Position numbers and translations under genes: made by a program. A model generated the notes under the pieces. That model was not told where the DNA came from. It did not search any database and was given only the letters and a program-made list of their open reading frames with translations. Shown piece by piece: positions 25,889 through 37,545 of a stretch of DNA of 64,000 bases (its first letter is position 1; every line of letters starts with the position of its first letter). Source of the DNA: Alternaria dauci (lineage: Eukaryota > Ascomycota > Dothideomycetes > Pleosporales > Pleosporaceae); the NCBI RefSeq assembly GCF_042100115.1, contig NC_091275.1, positions 2,170,001-2,234,000 on the forward strand. Direction: 5' to 3'.

Positions 25889-27778
25889 ATGGCGGCAACC
25901 GAAACCGAGAGAAAGAGCAGGAGGAAGCATTCGTCGTCGGCGAAGACTTCTAAACCACGTTCCTCGTCCAGGAAACCACGTGTATCGCCTTCAGTAGCAG
26001 ACATGTACTTGCAAGATTATGCGCCTCCCGTTCGGGCAACTTCTCCTCAGCGTGTAACAGCGACGAGGCCTGCCCCACCTCTTTATGGCTATTCTGCAAG
26101 TCCACCCCAGCACACAATCTATCGTCAGATGCCTGGTTCTTACCCGGAAGATGGTCATCTATATGGGTCTTCACCGCCGCAACCTGTTCAGCCCTATGCT
26201 AGTCAATCGACTGTCCGCTTTGCTTCTCCACCACCCCACGAGCCCCGTGGCCAAGGTCCATTTGAACAACAATGGAACAGCCTTGATCGTATGGCCGCCA
26301 ACTCTTACAGAAATCTTCGAGACACGGCTGGAAAGAGCGTCACGAATTTGACTGCCAACTGCATCGAGCGACCCACGGCGGCTGTCGCTACAAAGAGCAT
26401 GCAGACTTTGTGCAAAGGAGCCGCGCTGTACGATATGATCAGCTCAAAGTTCGACGCGGTCATCACTAGTATTGACGACGATCACTTCAGCGGCAAAGAA
26501 CAGGATCTTATGATGGAGTTCAGTGAGCAGCAGCAGCAGCAGCAGGAAGAGGGTCAGAGAACGAGCCCGCCACTAGGCGAACCCAGACGCCGGCGTCACC
26601 ACGAAGTGCAATCCCACTCTGGTAGCGACAAAGGGTCGAACCACTTTTCGAAAGTGTGGCTTTACTCGAATTCTCGACTACCGCCCCACTTGCCGCCGTT
26701 CAAGGTATACCTCCCTACATACCCTCTACTTTGCTTAGCAGCAACCTACTCTGAGAAAGCCTACACGCCCCCAGGCACGAAGAAGAACCCTGAAATCGAG
26801 ACCTTCATCCCTGCTGATTGGCGCAATGGAACAAAAGCCATGGTACTCAAGTCCATTCCTGTGGAAGAACTGAACACCATCGTCTTCGCCATCCGTGGAA
26901 GTCAGACCTTTATGGACTGGGCTGTCAACTACAACTCGGCACCTCACAGCCCAGAAAAGTTCCTCGACGACCCGACGAATTTATGCCACGCTGGCTTCCT
27001 TTACGTGGCGAAGAAGATGATTAAGCCCGTGGCAGAGCGTTTGAAGGTTTTGCTTCAAGAAAACCCTGCACGTTCCAATTGCAGTTTGCTCATCACCGGT
27101 CACTCCGCTGGCGGAGCTGTTGCCGCACTGCTCTATGGGCATATGATGAGCACAAAGATCAATTCTGAGCTTAATTACCTCACCAGTTTCTTCAAGCGTG
27201 TTCACTGCGTCACGTTTGGTGCGCCACCAGTTACTTTGTATCCGTTGAAGAAGCCTGATGACAAGCGCCATCGCAAGAGTCTCTTCTACGCATTCATCAA
27301 CGAAGGCGATCCTATACCGCGAGCGGACAAGAGCGTGCTGAAAAGCTTGCTGAAGCTCTATGCCAGTCCAGCACCCGTTGCTGTTTCCAACATGGCTTCA
27401 ACTATTACATCAATGGCCAAGCCTAACCTCCGAGACCCATCGCAATCCTCTCCGCCCAAGTCAAAATCAAAGTATGGTTTTGCCCAGCGACTCAGCAGGC
27501 CTTCCAAATCCTCGCTGCAAACAAATACGTCCAACTCTACCTCCTCAACGCTTCCAGCTTGGCCCATACCAGCGTGCACTTTGTCGCCTGCAGGTCGACT
27601 AGTAGTACTTAGGCAGCGCGTCGGAAGCAGGGTTGACGACGATATTGAAGCAGTGACTGTGGACGACGAGATGATGAGGAAGGTTGTATACGGTGATTTG
27701 CTGAAACATCAGATGGCCGTCTACAAGAAAAGGATTGAGAACGTCGCTGTAAGGGCCGTGACGGCGAATGGGTGTTGA
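25889..27778 (+). CDS. class 3 lipase-like alpha/beta hydrolase
   Basis: A single exon of 629 residues. The first 230 residues are Ser/Pro/Arg-rich and probably disordered, including a short glutamine run. The Lipase_3 domain spans about 265-490: TIVFAIRGS (oxyanion strand), then the nucleophile elbow GHSAGG with S406, FGAPPV, and NEGDPIPRAD with D474. A C-terminal block ends LLKHQMAVYKKRIENV, where H607 fits the catalytic His, separated from Asp by a roughly 100-residue low-complexity insert. No signal peptide is present, so it is likely an intracellular acylglycerol or phospholipid hydrolase rather than a secreted lipase. ATG 25889 follows a pyrimidine-rich leader. Substrate is unknown. Confidence 0.88.
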   Translation: MAATETERKSRRKHSSSAKTSKPRSSSRKPRVSPSVADMYLQDYAPPVRATSPQRVTATRPAPPLYGYSASPPQHTIYRQMPGSYPEDGHLYGSSPPQPVQPYASQSTVRFASPPPHEPRGQGPFEQQWNSLDRMAANSYRNLRDTAGKSVTNLTANCIERPTAAVATKSMQTLCKGAALYDMISSKFDAVITSIDDDHFSGKEQDLMMEFSEQQQQQQEEGQRTSPPLGEPRRRRHHEVQSHSGSDKGSNHFSKVWLYSNSRLPPHLPPFKVYLPTYPLLCLAATYSEKAYTPPGTKKNPEIETFIPADWRNGTKAMVLKSIPVEELNTIVFAIRGSQTFMDWAVNYNSAPHSPEKFLDDPTNLCHAGFLYVAKKMIKPVAERLKVLLQENPARSNCSLLITGHSAGGAVAALLYGHMMSTKINSELNYLTSFFKRVHCVTFGAPPVTLYPLKKPDDKRHRKSLFYAFINEGDPIPRADKSVLKSLLKLYASPAPVAVSNMASTITSMAKPNLRDPSQSSPPKSKSKYGFAQRLSRPSKSSLQTNTSNSTSSTLPAWPIPACTLSPAGRLVVLRQRVGSRVDDDIEAVTVDDEMMRKVVYGDLLKHQMAVYKKRIENVAVRAVTANGC

Positions 27779-29004
27779 ATAGCTGGGATGGGATGGCTGT
27801 ACATGAAATTGATAACCGCACACAGAAATGAATGAGCGATGAACCTGTACACCTAAATTGCTGAACTGCTGCACTTGTCCAACACATATACGCGTGATCA
27901 AAATCCTGCAGGCTGTATCTTCATATCGCAACAGCAGATCATCGAGCTATGTGGACATTTCCTCTCACAGAAGGATCGCATCACATCCCCTCCTCATCGG
28001 TATCTTGTATCGCATAAAGGCTAGCAGCTGAAAGAACTATGGGAGTCATTGCGCGGTGTTTCGATCAAGGGATAAATTCACTGGGGTTTTGAACAGAACA
28101 AAATCAAGCAACAAGCGAAGCGACTCGTTTTTGTAGGGTTGCCAACAAGAGGATGTACAAGACCATCGGACAGGCTCTCAAGAACGACGATATGAAGATG
28201 CACCTGCCAACCGAACCTCTCGTAAAACATACGCAAACGCAATTGCAGCAACGCCTCTGAAATGCTGTTGACCAAGCGAAAAGATGCAACTAGTGATCAG
28301 CTCGCCAAGTAACCGCCGCTAGATTTACCCAAGACAATAGTACTCGGTTCATATTCGCAATGTTAGGGCGGGATGACGGAATGGCTGGATGAGCATCTTA
28401 GTAATATCCGCTCTATGCTACAAAACCACTGCTCTCCCCAAGCATCCGCCCGTCGTATCTTGCCCATCCTAGAGGCTTTTTCACTGCCATGCGACTGGTT
28501 TTGCAAATCATCGTTTTTCTGTGTTCGAGTGGTGGACACCAACTGCCATGCTTGCCCAAGTGCTGATCAACCTTGCATGCTCGCGCACCCACCAAGTCAG
28601 CACCTCATGTTCCTCAAGCGACAACTCCGTACATCTTCGTCCATAAATGAGCACATTGTGTCTTCAGGCCTCCAGGCTCAACACGATGTTGGCTGTGCGA
28701 CCTAGCACAGCAGGCAGCTATGTTGTTGTGTACCTCGCACCTACTGTCCTCCGTCGGCGAGAAGATGCGCCGATTGCGGATCGCCCTTGCGACTTTCCGG
28801 TCAAACTCGTCCGCGTCGCAAACAATTCGAGACACGTTGCGTAGACCTGACTACAGAGAACACGGAACTGGGAACAATACGACTGACAATCCAGGAGAAG
28901 TATAAAAGCCAGACAGAAGGCCTTTCCACGGAGATACTTGACCAATTGTTCACGAAGACATATCACGAAATCCCCCAATCGATCACTACTACCGCGACGA
29001 CAAA
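27779..29004. other. 1.2-kb intergenic region
   Basis: This lies between the lipase and the MAPEG genes, both rightwards. No supported coding region; the right end contains a clear TATA box at 28901. Confidence 0.5.
28901..28907 (+). promoter_or_regulatory. TATA box of MAPEG gene
   Basis: TATAAAA 98-104 bp upstream of the ATG at 29005. Confidence 0.55.
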
Positions 29005-29603
29005 ATGGCGATTATCCAAATCCCAGACGAGTACGGGTACGTTCAGTCTCAATTGCGATGGCAATTACAATGGCAGAAACCCTCCATACACGTCTCCACA
29101 GCCCCTCTTCATAGCCCAACCTCCCCAGCAAACCAACTGAAGAGACCATCAACTGACTCATCTTCCAAAGCTTCGTCATCGCCGCCTGCGTTTCAACCTT
29201 CTTCGTCGGCGCCTGGCAAGTCTCCCGCGTTGGCGGCTTCCGCAAGGCAGCCAAGATCCCGTACCCCTTCGAATACGCATCCTACGAACAAGTTCAGACG
29301 GCCTCTCCTCCATCAAAGGCCGCCATGCTCGCCTTCAACTCTGCACAGCGCGCGCACCAAAACTTCAATGAGAACCACGTCACAGCCCTTGGCGCTATGC
29401 TCATCACCGGACTGAGGTACCCCATCGCTGCGGCTGTCTTGGGCGCGATGTGGAGCGTAAACCGTGTGTTTTACTCGATTGGATACACGAGGAGCGGAGA
29501 GAATGGTGGAAAGGGAAGGTACTATGGCGGGCTTGGAATTCTTGCGCACTATGTACTCATCCTTATGAGCGGCAAGGCAGCTTATGACCTTGTCATGGCT
29601 TAA
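29005..29603 (+). CDS. MAPEG family, microsomal glutathione S-transferase 3-like
   Basis: Two exons (29005-29036 and 29171-29603) around a 134-bp intron give 154 residues. Exon 1 encodes only MAIIQIPDEYG; exon 2 continues FVIAACVSTFFVGAWQVSRVG. This restores the MGST3 pattern: N-terminal amphipathic start, helix 1, then KAAKIPYPFEYAS, AFNSAQRAHQNFNENH, and three more helices ending AYDLVMA. The RAHQN…E stretch is the family motif near the glutathione site. Members are small ER membrane proteins with glutathione transferase or peroxidase activity toward lipid hydroperoxides. Donor GTACGT and acceptor CAAAG were chosen to keep the frame. It is convergent with the unknown membrane protein gene. 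Confidence 0.9.
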
Positions 29604-29950
29604 GCGGGTTACAGCTGAGGGTATGAAGGTGGACTGGAGATGCCTTAGGGCTTTAGCGCAGGGCGACACACATTCAAATGCTACACGTAAAAAGGCACCG
29701 TCTACACTCCATTGGTCATGACTTGAATGTGAGCTACGTTCTCTCTCTGAGGATGTCAAATATCCTGTATTGTCCCATTACCCCTGGAGCTTGCATAGTC
29801 CGAGCTAGCTTTTACCCTCCACAGAACACTCTGCCAACCATGCTTCCATCATCCATGTACATCGACTCCGTTTTTGAAAGCAGATGCTCACACTTCTGTC
29901 TTTCCAGTAAGCCGTGAGACCTCCAATGCATGTATAGTATCCTGTACGTC
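29604..29950. other. intergenic region, convergent 3' ends
   Basis: 347 bp between two stop codons; no gene seen. Confidence 0.5.
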
Positions 29951-30836
29951 CTACATCTCGTTAACTACTTTGGATTGTGCACGTCGAGTAACGAAAATAC
30001 TTACTGGAAAGGCAGCAAGCAGACACAAAAAATTACCAAGTAAGAAGAGGCCGAATGACACAGCAACTTGAACAAGTAGCAGCTTGGCGCGCTTCCATAA
30101 CTCATCCCTCGGGACACACGAGTGAAGGACAATCACAGCAATGGGTGCTGCAAGCAGTCTCTGCGTTATCCGTCGCCATTTGTTGTAAAGAGAAAGGAAA
30201 CCTGGGCTGTAACCACCATTCTGGAATTGGCTCTTGGGAAGGTCAACATGTAGTCGAAAACCTCGGATGAAGCACAAGAGACCAATAGCAGCTAGAACGT
30301 TCAGCCAGTCGTAATGCCGTTTTGCAACCGAGCACTCCAGGCCCTGCTCTGGCAGACGCATGCATTGTCTGCGAACAATGCGGTCGGTTGCGAAGGTAGA
30401 TGCGATAACCCGTGCTATCTGGACGACGAGTAGGCTGATGATGTACTGAACGCCGACAAAGAGTTGACCATTGAACACCGCTTCCACCCAAACCATAGAA
30501 TGACGGCTATGGCTTGTACGCGCCAGTAACGACAGTAGTCCTACACTTGAGGTTGGGGTTTCAAGTTTGTCGTCGACGAGGACGTACCCGTAGGTTCGGC
30601 GAATACGACGAGCTAGATATACACGGAGGTCATCATAGGCTCTGGAGAGGATAGCGACAAGAAACAGCGTGACTAGAGCGGCGTTGGCTGTCATCGAGAG
30701 ATTCATGGCTAAGTAGAGAAGGGGATCTAAAGGGGTGAGTCAGCTCTTGTCGTACCCGCCGTGTTGGACACAGATACGTACTGCCCTGCCACAACGTAAG
30801 CCATACAGACTGCACGGATGTTCCTTGCTGCGACAT
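29951..30836 (-). CDS. unrecognised multi-pass membrane protein
   Basis: Two exons (30782-30836 and 29951-30726; 55-bp intron, phase 1) give 276 residues starting MSQQGTSVQSVWLTLWQG. I do not recognise the family. About five hydrophobic segments are visible: NAALVTLFLVAILSRAY, LFVGVQYIISLLVVQIARVI, WLNVLAAIGLLCFIRGF, a weaker RLLAAPIAVIVLHSC, and VAVSFGLFLLGNFLCLLAAFPVSIFVT. A basic RRIRRTYGY loop follows the first. There is no cleavable signal peptide. No motif points to an enzyme or transporter. The joint NPLLYLAMNLSM across the intron is smooth and the downstream frame alone would lack its first helix start. Probably a fungal-restricted protein. Confidence 0.7.
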
Positions 30837-31015
30837 ATTGGTTGAAGATAGTGTTGGAGTTGAAGAGAGAAGGGAATCAAACGTGTAGAGTATTATCTGT
30901 GCTACCTAGCGCGGTGAGAGTGAGTGCGCCTTCCTTGCCTCGAACGCAAACACGTGAAGCTATCGATCGTTCGACTTGACGCGGGTCATTTGCTGCACTT
31001 TCACTCCGACTGACT

Positions 31016-31756
31016 TCACTCCCGCTCGTACATGCAGAACTCAAACTTGACACCTTGTTCCTCAATGCCGCCTTCTTGGATCTCTTCGCCAGTGAATGCT
31101 TGCACCTCCTCTCTGCTACAATTCCTCCATATCGTGGTCTCATCCAGGTTGATCGGGAAGAACGTGTCACACTCAAACTCTTTGCGAATCTTTGTGAGAA
31201 GCACTCGCTTCGTCTGTGGAAGTTCCAGTGCCGTGTTGTATATAGTTGCTCCACCAATGACAAAGACTCGATCCAATTCAACATTCGATCTTGGCAACTT
31301 ATTCTCATGCTGACTTTCAATCTGCGATATCGCGTCCAGTACACTAGAGCATACCATTGGCCCTTCCACGTCGCTCTGCTTGTCTAATTTACTCATAAAT
31401 TCCTTGGGGTTCGAGGTGATGACAATATTCAGCCGGTCCTTTAGAGGGCGGAATTTAGGTGGTATGCTCTCCCACGTCTTGCGGCCCATGAGTACAGCAT
31501 TCACTTTCTTGACGCCCTCTGTTGATGTAGAAGGCGACGTGCGCTTAGTCACTCGTGCAAAGAACCCCATCTCTTTCTTGAGCTGTGGCCATGGCAGACC
31601 TCCACTGTTGCCTATGCCAAGATTCGGCGTGGCTGCGAGGATGAGAGTAAGACTTGGAGGTTTCGGTGGCATGGCCGAGACCTTTGTATCGCGGATAGCT
31701 GAGTTTTCCTTCAATGTCGTGCTGGTTGGCTTGGTGTGCGGGAAGTCGTCGGACAT
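31016..31756 (-). CDS. DFR1: dihydrofolate reductase
   Basis: A single-exon protein of 246 residues that reduces dihydrofolate to tetrahydrofolate with NADPH, for thymidylate and purine synthesis. The core starts at SLTLILAATPNLGIGNSGGLPWPQL (the substrate loop), followed by VLMGRKTWESIP (cofactor loop), RPLKDRLNIVIT and VFVIGGATIYN (cofactor-binding GG). The C-terminal part has CDTFFP and ends CMYERE. E in KKEMGFF occupies the usual helix position. The start at 31756 adds 28 residues before a second ATG (MPPKPPS, 31672), which is also possible. The frame stays open further upstream but lies across a TATA-like box. Length fits fungal enzymes, which are longer than bacterial ones. Confidence 0.93.
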   Translation of the reverse strand: MSDDFPHTKPTSTTLKENSAIRDTKVSAMPPKPPSLTLILAATPNLGIGNSGGLPWPQLKKEMGFFARVTKRTSPSTSTEGVKKVNAVLMGRKTWESIPPKFRPLKDRLNIVITSNPKEFMSKLDKQSDVEGPMVCSSVLDAISQIESQHENKLPRSNVELDRVFVIGGATIYNTALELPQTKRVLLTKIRKEFECDTFFPINLDETTIWRNCSREEVQAFTGEEIQEGGIEEQGVKFEFCMYERE

Positions 31757-32429
31757 GGCGCAGTGCGTTTTGCCGCTGACCAGGTCTGGGCCTTTAAAGC
31801 CTGATTGTGAAACCGAGATATAAGCTGTATGAATGCCTGACGTGGGATGATGCATTAGTTGCATGCGGGGCCACAATCACGCTAGTGACAACGCGAGAGA
31901 ACGTGATCCAGCCCTTTAGGCCGAACATTCCCGTGATGTTGTGTCACCTTGTTAGATCTAGCACAAAACATCCTCACATGTCTTTCGCACTTTCTGTCAA
32001 ATCACCCTCAACACAGGAAATCGGTGTGACTTTCGCACAAGTTCACATTGCCATACAGACACTCGAGGTATAATACACAGGCTGATTGCCCTTGTTCATG
32101 CACACGAAAATCCAACACCAAAGACACACGCTGACAGTACGACACGCAGCGCTGCATCATCCCATCATGCCCAGTTCAAAACCCTGCCACTCGCCGAAAA
32201 TGGTCAAGACACTGAACGCCAATAATTACACCTTTGCAATGCCGCTACCCGGTTGAAATCATTTGCATGAAGAAGCAAAATCTCGTACAACCCCTTTCAT
32301 ACCACGTCGTTCTTGCCGAGTTTCCAATGGGTATCTTTTGAGTTATTTTAAGGCTTGCTGTGCAGCAGAAATACTGGTTTCCTCCACATGCTCGATTGTT
32401 GCTTACTGTCGCAGAGGGGGAGTACGATG
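31757..32429. other. intergenic region
   Basis: Spacer of 673 bp between the DHFR start and the end of the PP4R3 gene, both leftwards. A TATA-like element lies at 31818. No gene is seen. Confidence 0.5.
31818..31823 (-). promoter_or_regulatory. TATA-like box of DHFR gene
   Basis: Read leftwards the sequence is TTATAT, about 65 bp upstream of ATG 31756. Distance fits a start at 31756 or 31672 rather than further upstream. Confidence 0.35.
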
Positions 32430-35389
32430 CTATTCACTTTCGCCACCCTCACCACTGCTCTTGAGTGGTATCGACAGTGAAATCTTCTTTGGCGTACCAC
32501 CACCGTCCTTGCCGGAATTCACGTTGGGCGACTTTCTACGCAAACTCCGTAAACTCCCAGAACTAGCGTTACTGGATGTTGAGGCGCGTCGCTTGGGCCC
32601 AGCAGAGGTGGAGATGCTTGCGAGTAGCTCGTCTTCTTCGTCCTCCTCTCGTCGGCGCTTCTCCGATATCCGCTCTGGTGGCGATCCTGCGGATGTCGAA
32701 TGTGGCGACGTACTTTCTTCTGGCGTTTGAGTCGTCATAGTCTTGTGAGCAGAAGCAGCCGTGTTGCTTGCGAGATCATCCATGTCGGCATCATCGGCAT
32801 CGTCATCTGGGTAGTTGACGAGAGGTCGCACCGGCGATGCGCCGTTCATGGTAAGTTTTCCAGCTCCAGACAGATGGTCGTCCTCGTCATCTGACGTATT
32901 GAAGTAAGCCTCTTCATCCGGGTCAATCTCCTTCAGACCTTGTCCCCACTTTCCACCGTTGATGGCGGTAGCATGTCGCGCAGGTGTGTCGCTATCCACA
33001 CTTGTGAAGGAGTTGTCCATTTCTTGGGTAGTAACCGGCTCATGGTTCTGGTCATACTTGAGTATCAAGTTCTGGAATGTGTCGACGTATGTGATGTCCT
33101 GTAGCTTCTCTCTGTATGTTTCAACAAGATGCTGGACGATCATCTTGATGTTCTCGCGCCTGATGAACTCGAACAGCTCCAAGCATGCCGAGTTGAGAAG
33201 GTTGTCGCGCGGCATGGTATCGAAGAGTATCTTTAAGATCGGCTCGAACAGTTCGTGTTGGATGATCTGGCGATTGTGCGTCTCGTCGTGGAAGCCAAGT
33301 ACGGTGCGGAAGTACTTGAGCGCAGCTAGTAGGAATCAGTACACTGGAACGAAGCAATCAAGGGGAGACTTACTGAGCTTCAGATGCTTCTCTGGGCAGC
33401 CCATGAGCTGGGCAACCCGCACCGCCAGACCTTCTGAAAGGATAAAGTATTTGCTACGGAAAGAATGCTGGCGGATGAAGAAACACAGGACCTCGACGAG
33501 ATGGGCGTATAGTGACACTTCTTGCATCGATAGATCATCCACTGTGCGGTGTTAGTTCAGAATGCAAGGACATGAAGAATACCACGCACTAGATTCCCGG
33601 CCCTCTAGATCCTTGAGAGGCTGGAATAACTTCCTCGCAGATTCGTCGTAGAAGTTCTGTATAAAAGAGTCTGTTTGGGGTATCGATGGCAATTGTCCCC
33701 TCATTTTGGCAAGGAAGTCACTGTTTGTCCGCCCGAGTGCTTCTATAGAAGCCGAGTTGGCGTTGGGGTCGAGCAGGATTTTGATCGCATCAGCCATCTG
33801 CGCCTTGACCCCGAGGTCCACTTCTATGAGGAGCAGCTCGATCAGGGTGTCGGTGAGCGGCTTAGACTTCTCTTGGATGGCCTTGAAGATATAACTCCGC
33901 ACCATCAGCGCGTCATGGTCAATCAGAGACACGAGTATGTCGGTTCCTGCAACACGAACCGCAGCGTCCTGGTGCTTGAGCGCGAATTGAATCACTTCTA
34001 GCAGGCCACTGCTGATGAAGTTCTGGTACAGCTGCGCTCTGACATTCGCTTGCAAGCTCTTCGCTATAGCGCAACATTGCTGAATGAACAGTACTGCGTC
34101 CTTCTTTCGCGCCAAGTTTTGCTCCTTTGGGGAGAAGATGCTGAAAAGCTCCTTCAAGAATGGACCGTTCGCTTGGAGATGCTGGACAATATCGACTTGG
34201 TGGAAGAATATGAGTGAGTTCAGAACGCTGAACGTCGGGTCATCGAGGATGCGCGCAAGAACAACATCCTTGAGGTATTGAAGCCGGTACGTGTAGTGTA
34301 TCTTCCGTTTTATGTTTTCGTCCTCTATCCGTACGACCTCTTTGAATTTGGATTCGTCGGCAAGGTATTGGCGGTGATTGGCTTTGTGTAGAGGAAAGTC
34401 TGGGTCATCTGTGCAATGTCAGCAAGCCATGTGGGAGGTCGCGTAGGCCAGCACTCACATTCCAATGCCCCAACGACACCCAAGACGACCGGGTCTGTCA
34501 CAACGTATTCGATAATAGCGGTGTCGTTGAGCAGAATAAGCATCTTTACGATACTGCATAGGCGGTGTAGGTCCGAGACGCTTTCGAGGTCTTCTGCCAT
34601 TTCCACAAGTGGGATGAGTTTCGGTATGTAATCTTGGGCGAGTATGAACTTGGCCAGGGCTTCTCGGCCGCCCGGCGTCGAGTTGGCAGCGCGCATGTGG
34701 TTCTCGATTTCGTGGAGGTTGCCAAGATCGGGACTTGGGAGTAATATAGGACTAATGTGATCGATGTCGTCTGAAAGATCATCGTCTATGTCAGCATTAG
34801 CCCGCTTAAAGCTAGGAGAGATGGTCATCACGTACCCTGGGCGAGTGCTTGCAGCCGCGATTGGACTTCGTTCACAAAGTCCCTGTTGGGTATTAGCATG
34901 TGGCTTCAAAAGTCAACGGCATGCCCGCTCACCATATGCTAGCGCAGCCCTCTGGCTCCTGGAAGCTGAGGGCCATGTCAGTGCCATTCTGCTCGGTCCA
35001 TACAATCAGAGTGTCTGCACGTGTTCAGCTAATGTCGTCCCGCAGCAAGACATGGGCGCATACCCTGCTGTTTCTGGTAGCCGTCATCTTTGGAGATGCG
35101 CGTTTCGAGCAGTTGTCGCGACTGGTCGTCCTCGGACAGGACCACAATCCTCGCTTCCTCCTGCTGCAGTCGCACAAGTTAGCGTCGAGCCTTTGCAGAG
35201 GGTCACATGGTCTGGGAGTTGCGCGAATGCCGGGCCCAGAGGTGTGCAGGATATGGAGATGGGGAGACGTACGCTTGCTACCACGCCCTTGCAGAAGCCA
35301 GTGCCTCGGTCGAACCAGTCATTGTTCTTGAGCTCGTACACCTTGACGCGCTTCCGCTCGCTCGCAGGTGGCGGAGCGACGTTTGCCAT
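32430..35389 (-). CDS. PSY2: protein phosphatase 4 regulatory subunit 3 (SMEK/Psy2)
   Basis: Eight exons were joined: 35273-35389, 35064-35163, 34933-35014, 34836-34882, 34459-34770, 33590-34408, 33374-33541 and 32430-33325. Introns are 48-109 bp and phases are consistent, giving 846 residues. The N-terminal 120 residues form the EVH1/PH-like domain ([18 protein letters not shown]… [19 protein letters not shown]). The SMK1 domain and alpha-helical repeats follow ([56 protein letters not shown]). The tail from about residue 650 is acidic and Ser-rich ([28 protein letters not shown]). This subunit targets phosphatase 4 to DNA-damage and cell-cycle substrates in the nucleus. The second exon has a tandem acceptor (GCAGCAG), so one Gln may be optional. 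Confidence 0.95.
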
Positions 35390-37545
35390 AGCCGGCGGCG
35401 GCGTGTCGACACTCTCCGGCTAGGGCGTGTACCCTCCGGAGGCAGACGGGCTGTCGCGATGGTTTGCGCAGTGCGGAGGTGATAATTGGCGGTGGACAGG
35501 GCGGCGGCCGGAGGTGCGGTGATCGGGGCGGCTGGGTGTGTTGTGCTGGCGGATGACGATTAGGAGGCGCGGCGGCGCTTGCGGGCGGTCGCAGAGCTCG
35601 GCAGCGCGATTAGACAAGTTTCGACAGGAGAGCCCCTGCGCGCGCAGCAGCAGTGCAGAGCAGAACGCGATGGCGCGTGACGGGAAGGGTGATGGTGATC
35701 AGCCTCGGACACTTTGCAGTCGCGTCGTGGGTCGCAAAGTCGAAGCGGGAGAGCACAGGGCCGGCCTTGGGCACAGTGCATGCACTAGCCTGCAAGCGCA
35801 GTGCGAATATCGATAAGAGCCTAGACCGGCGGCGGCAGCAAGAGCCTCAACACCACGCTGAACCCTGGAGACGGCGGCGATGTATGTGCGCACTCTAACG
35901 GATGTTGCGGGGTAGGGTATGCAGTCGCCCGATTAGTTTCCAAGCCGGGGTGAATGAGTGCAGCAGCGCTCGCCTCGTATGACGGCTGCCGGACGAATGC
36001 GCGCTTGTCCACGGCCTCACTGACGCAATCTTCTTGGCACAACACCGCACCCAGCACCACGACTGCTGTTCCCTTATCCTCGTCGCATGCCGCTTTGGTG
36101 GGAAGAAGAAAACACACGATGCTCCAAGCCACTTCCTTCTCAGATCCCGTTGGGCATGGGCCAAGTCCCAAGCCGCGAGGCTTCGACAACTGTCATCCGA
36201 AACTGTGGGTTCGTGGTATCGTGAGCCAACTGTCCCACTCAGTAGGACCGAAAACTCCATGGATGATCGACTGCTAATGTTAGCATTTTCAATCTCAAAC
36301 ACATCGACCCATTCCTGGGCTTATCGTAAGCCCATGACTCGACACATATACCTGCCACCCCCATAACGCTGCTCTTGTCTTCCACGCAACAAGTGCGCGC
36401 TCTCCCTCCCTGGTCACGTGCCGTTCGTGTTCCTTTACAACTTCAGACGAGAGGTGTCATGGGTGTATATTGTATAAGCGAGAGGTCGACTATGGACTAA
36501 AGGTGCAATCGTGAGACAGCCGTCAATGTAGCCACACTACGGCTCAATCAACTGACCAGCATCGGATTCTCCCTCCGTCTTCACCGTAATGCCAAATCCC
36601 ATCTAAGTTGCAGCTAAACTGCACTCAATACCACTACCGGTAGGCGGGAACTCCTTCCCCACGAAAGCCATTACCTCACAGCCAAGGCTCGTCAGATCAA
36701 ACCCACACTCCCCAGCTAACCTTGATAGCCACCAAGCGCACCTATACCAATCGTTTGGCGGTTGATCGGATAATCTCGAGTCCTGACACGCTGTGTTCTC
36801 TTGCAGAGCGAATGTGCATTTCCAACTTCACGACTGACAGCCATACGTATGCGTGATGCGGGACCATGCTTCCTTCCTTCCACACAGCTAGTGGCCTGAG
36901 CCGCCCATCTCCAAACGTCCCAGTCCCTAATGCCAACGACCAATACCGAGACGCGTCATTGAAGCCCATGGTTCTACGTGGGCTGTCACCGTTGCAGCAA
37001 ACTCAATGAACCATCAACTAGGCGGACGCCTCTGAATATATTCTGCTAGTCTCGACATTACTAACTATAGACACGGCACACTCTGATGCACCGGCACTGC
37101 ATCTAGCCTTAGTCTTCCAGGGTATGGGAACGATAACGTGGGAGGCCAATCACCAACTTACCAAAACGCGCCATGGTCCGCGACCATTGCCGCATTCGTC
37201 CGTCCGTGGCATGTTGGGAGGCCAGACTCAGGCGCTCGTATACGGGAGCTGAGAGGTGTCGGACGTCGCTAAAACAACTTGGGTTTGTTTATCAACGCTC
37301 ACTAGCCTTTTTGAGTTTCAGCAACTGCGCCTCACAGAGCGATCTGCATCTGAAGCGCTAGAAGCTACGGCGCATGGACGGAAACCCAGTTTCCACGCTA
37401 CCCAAGTGCCTCTCCCGGCCGTCTGTTGGGAAATCATAATCATCCATTATAGATTGCGCTGGCTACCCCAGAGGCTGCACACTTCCCGCAAACACTTCAC
37501 ACTGGGTCCCAACATCTGCACCACAGCCATTTCCAATCACCAATC
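35390..37545. other. 2.2-kb intergenic region, GC-rich left part
   Basis: This separates the PP4R3 gene (leftwards) and the unknown at 37546 (rightwards). The stretch 35400-35900 is clearly GC-rich, the rest ordinary. Several open frames of 60-135 codons are overlapping shadows of each other and none is convincing. It may hold long leaders or non-coding RNA, but nothing shows it. Confidence 0.45.
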
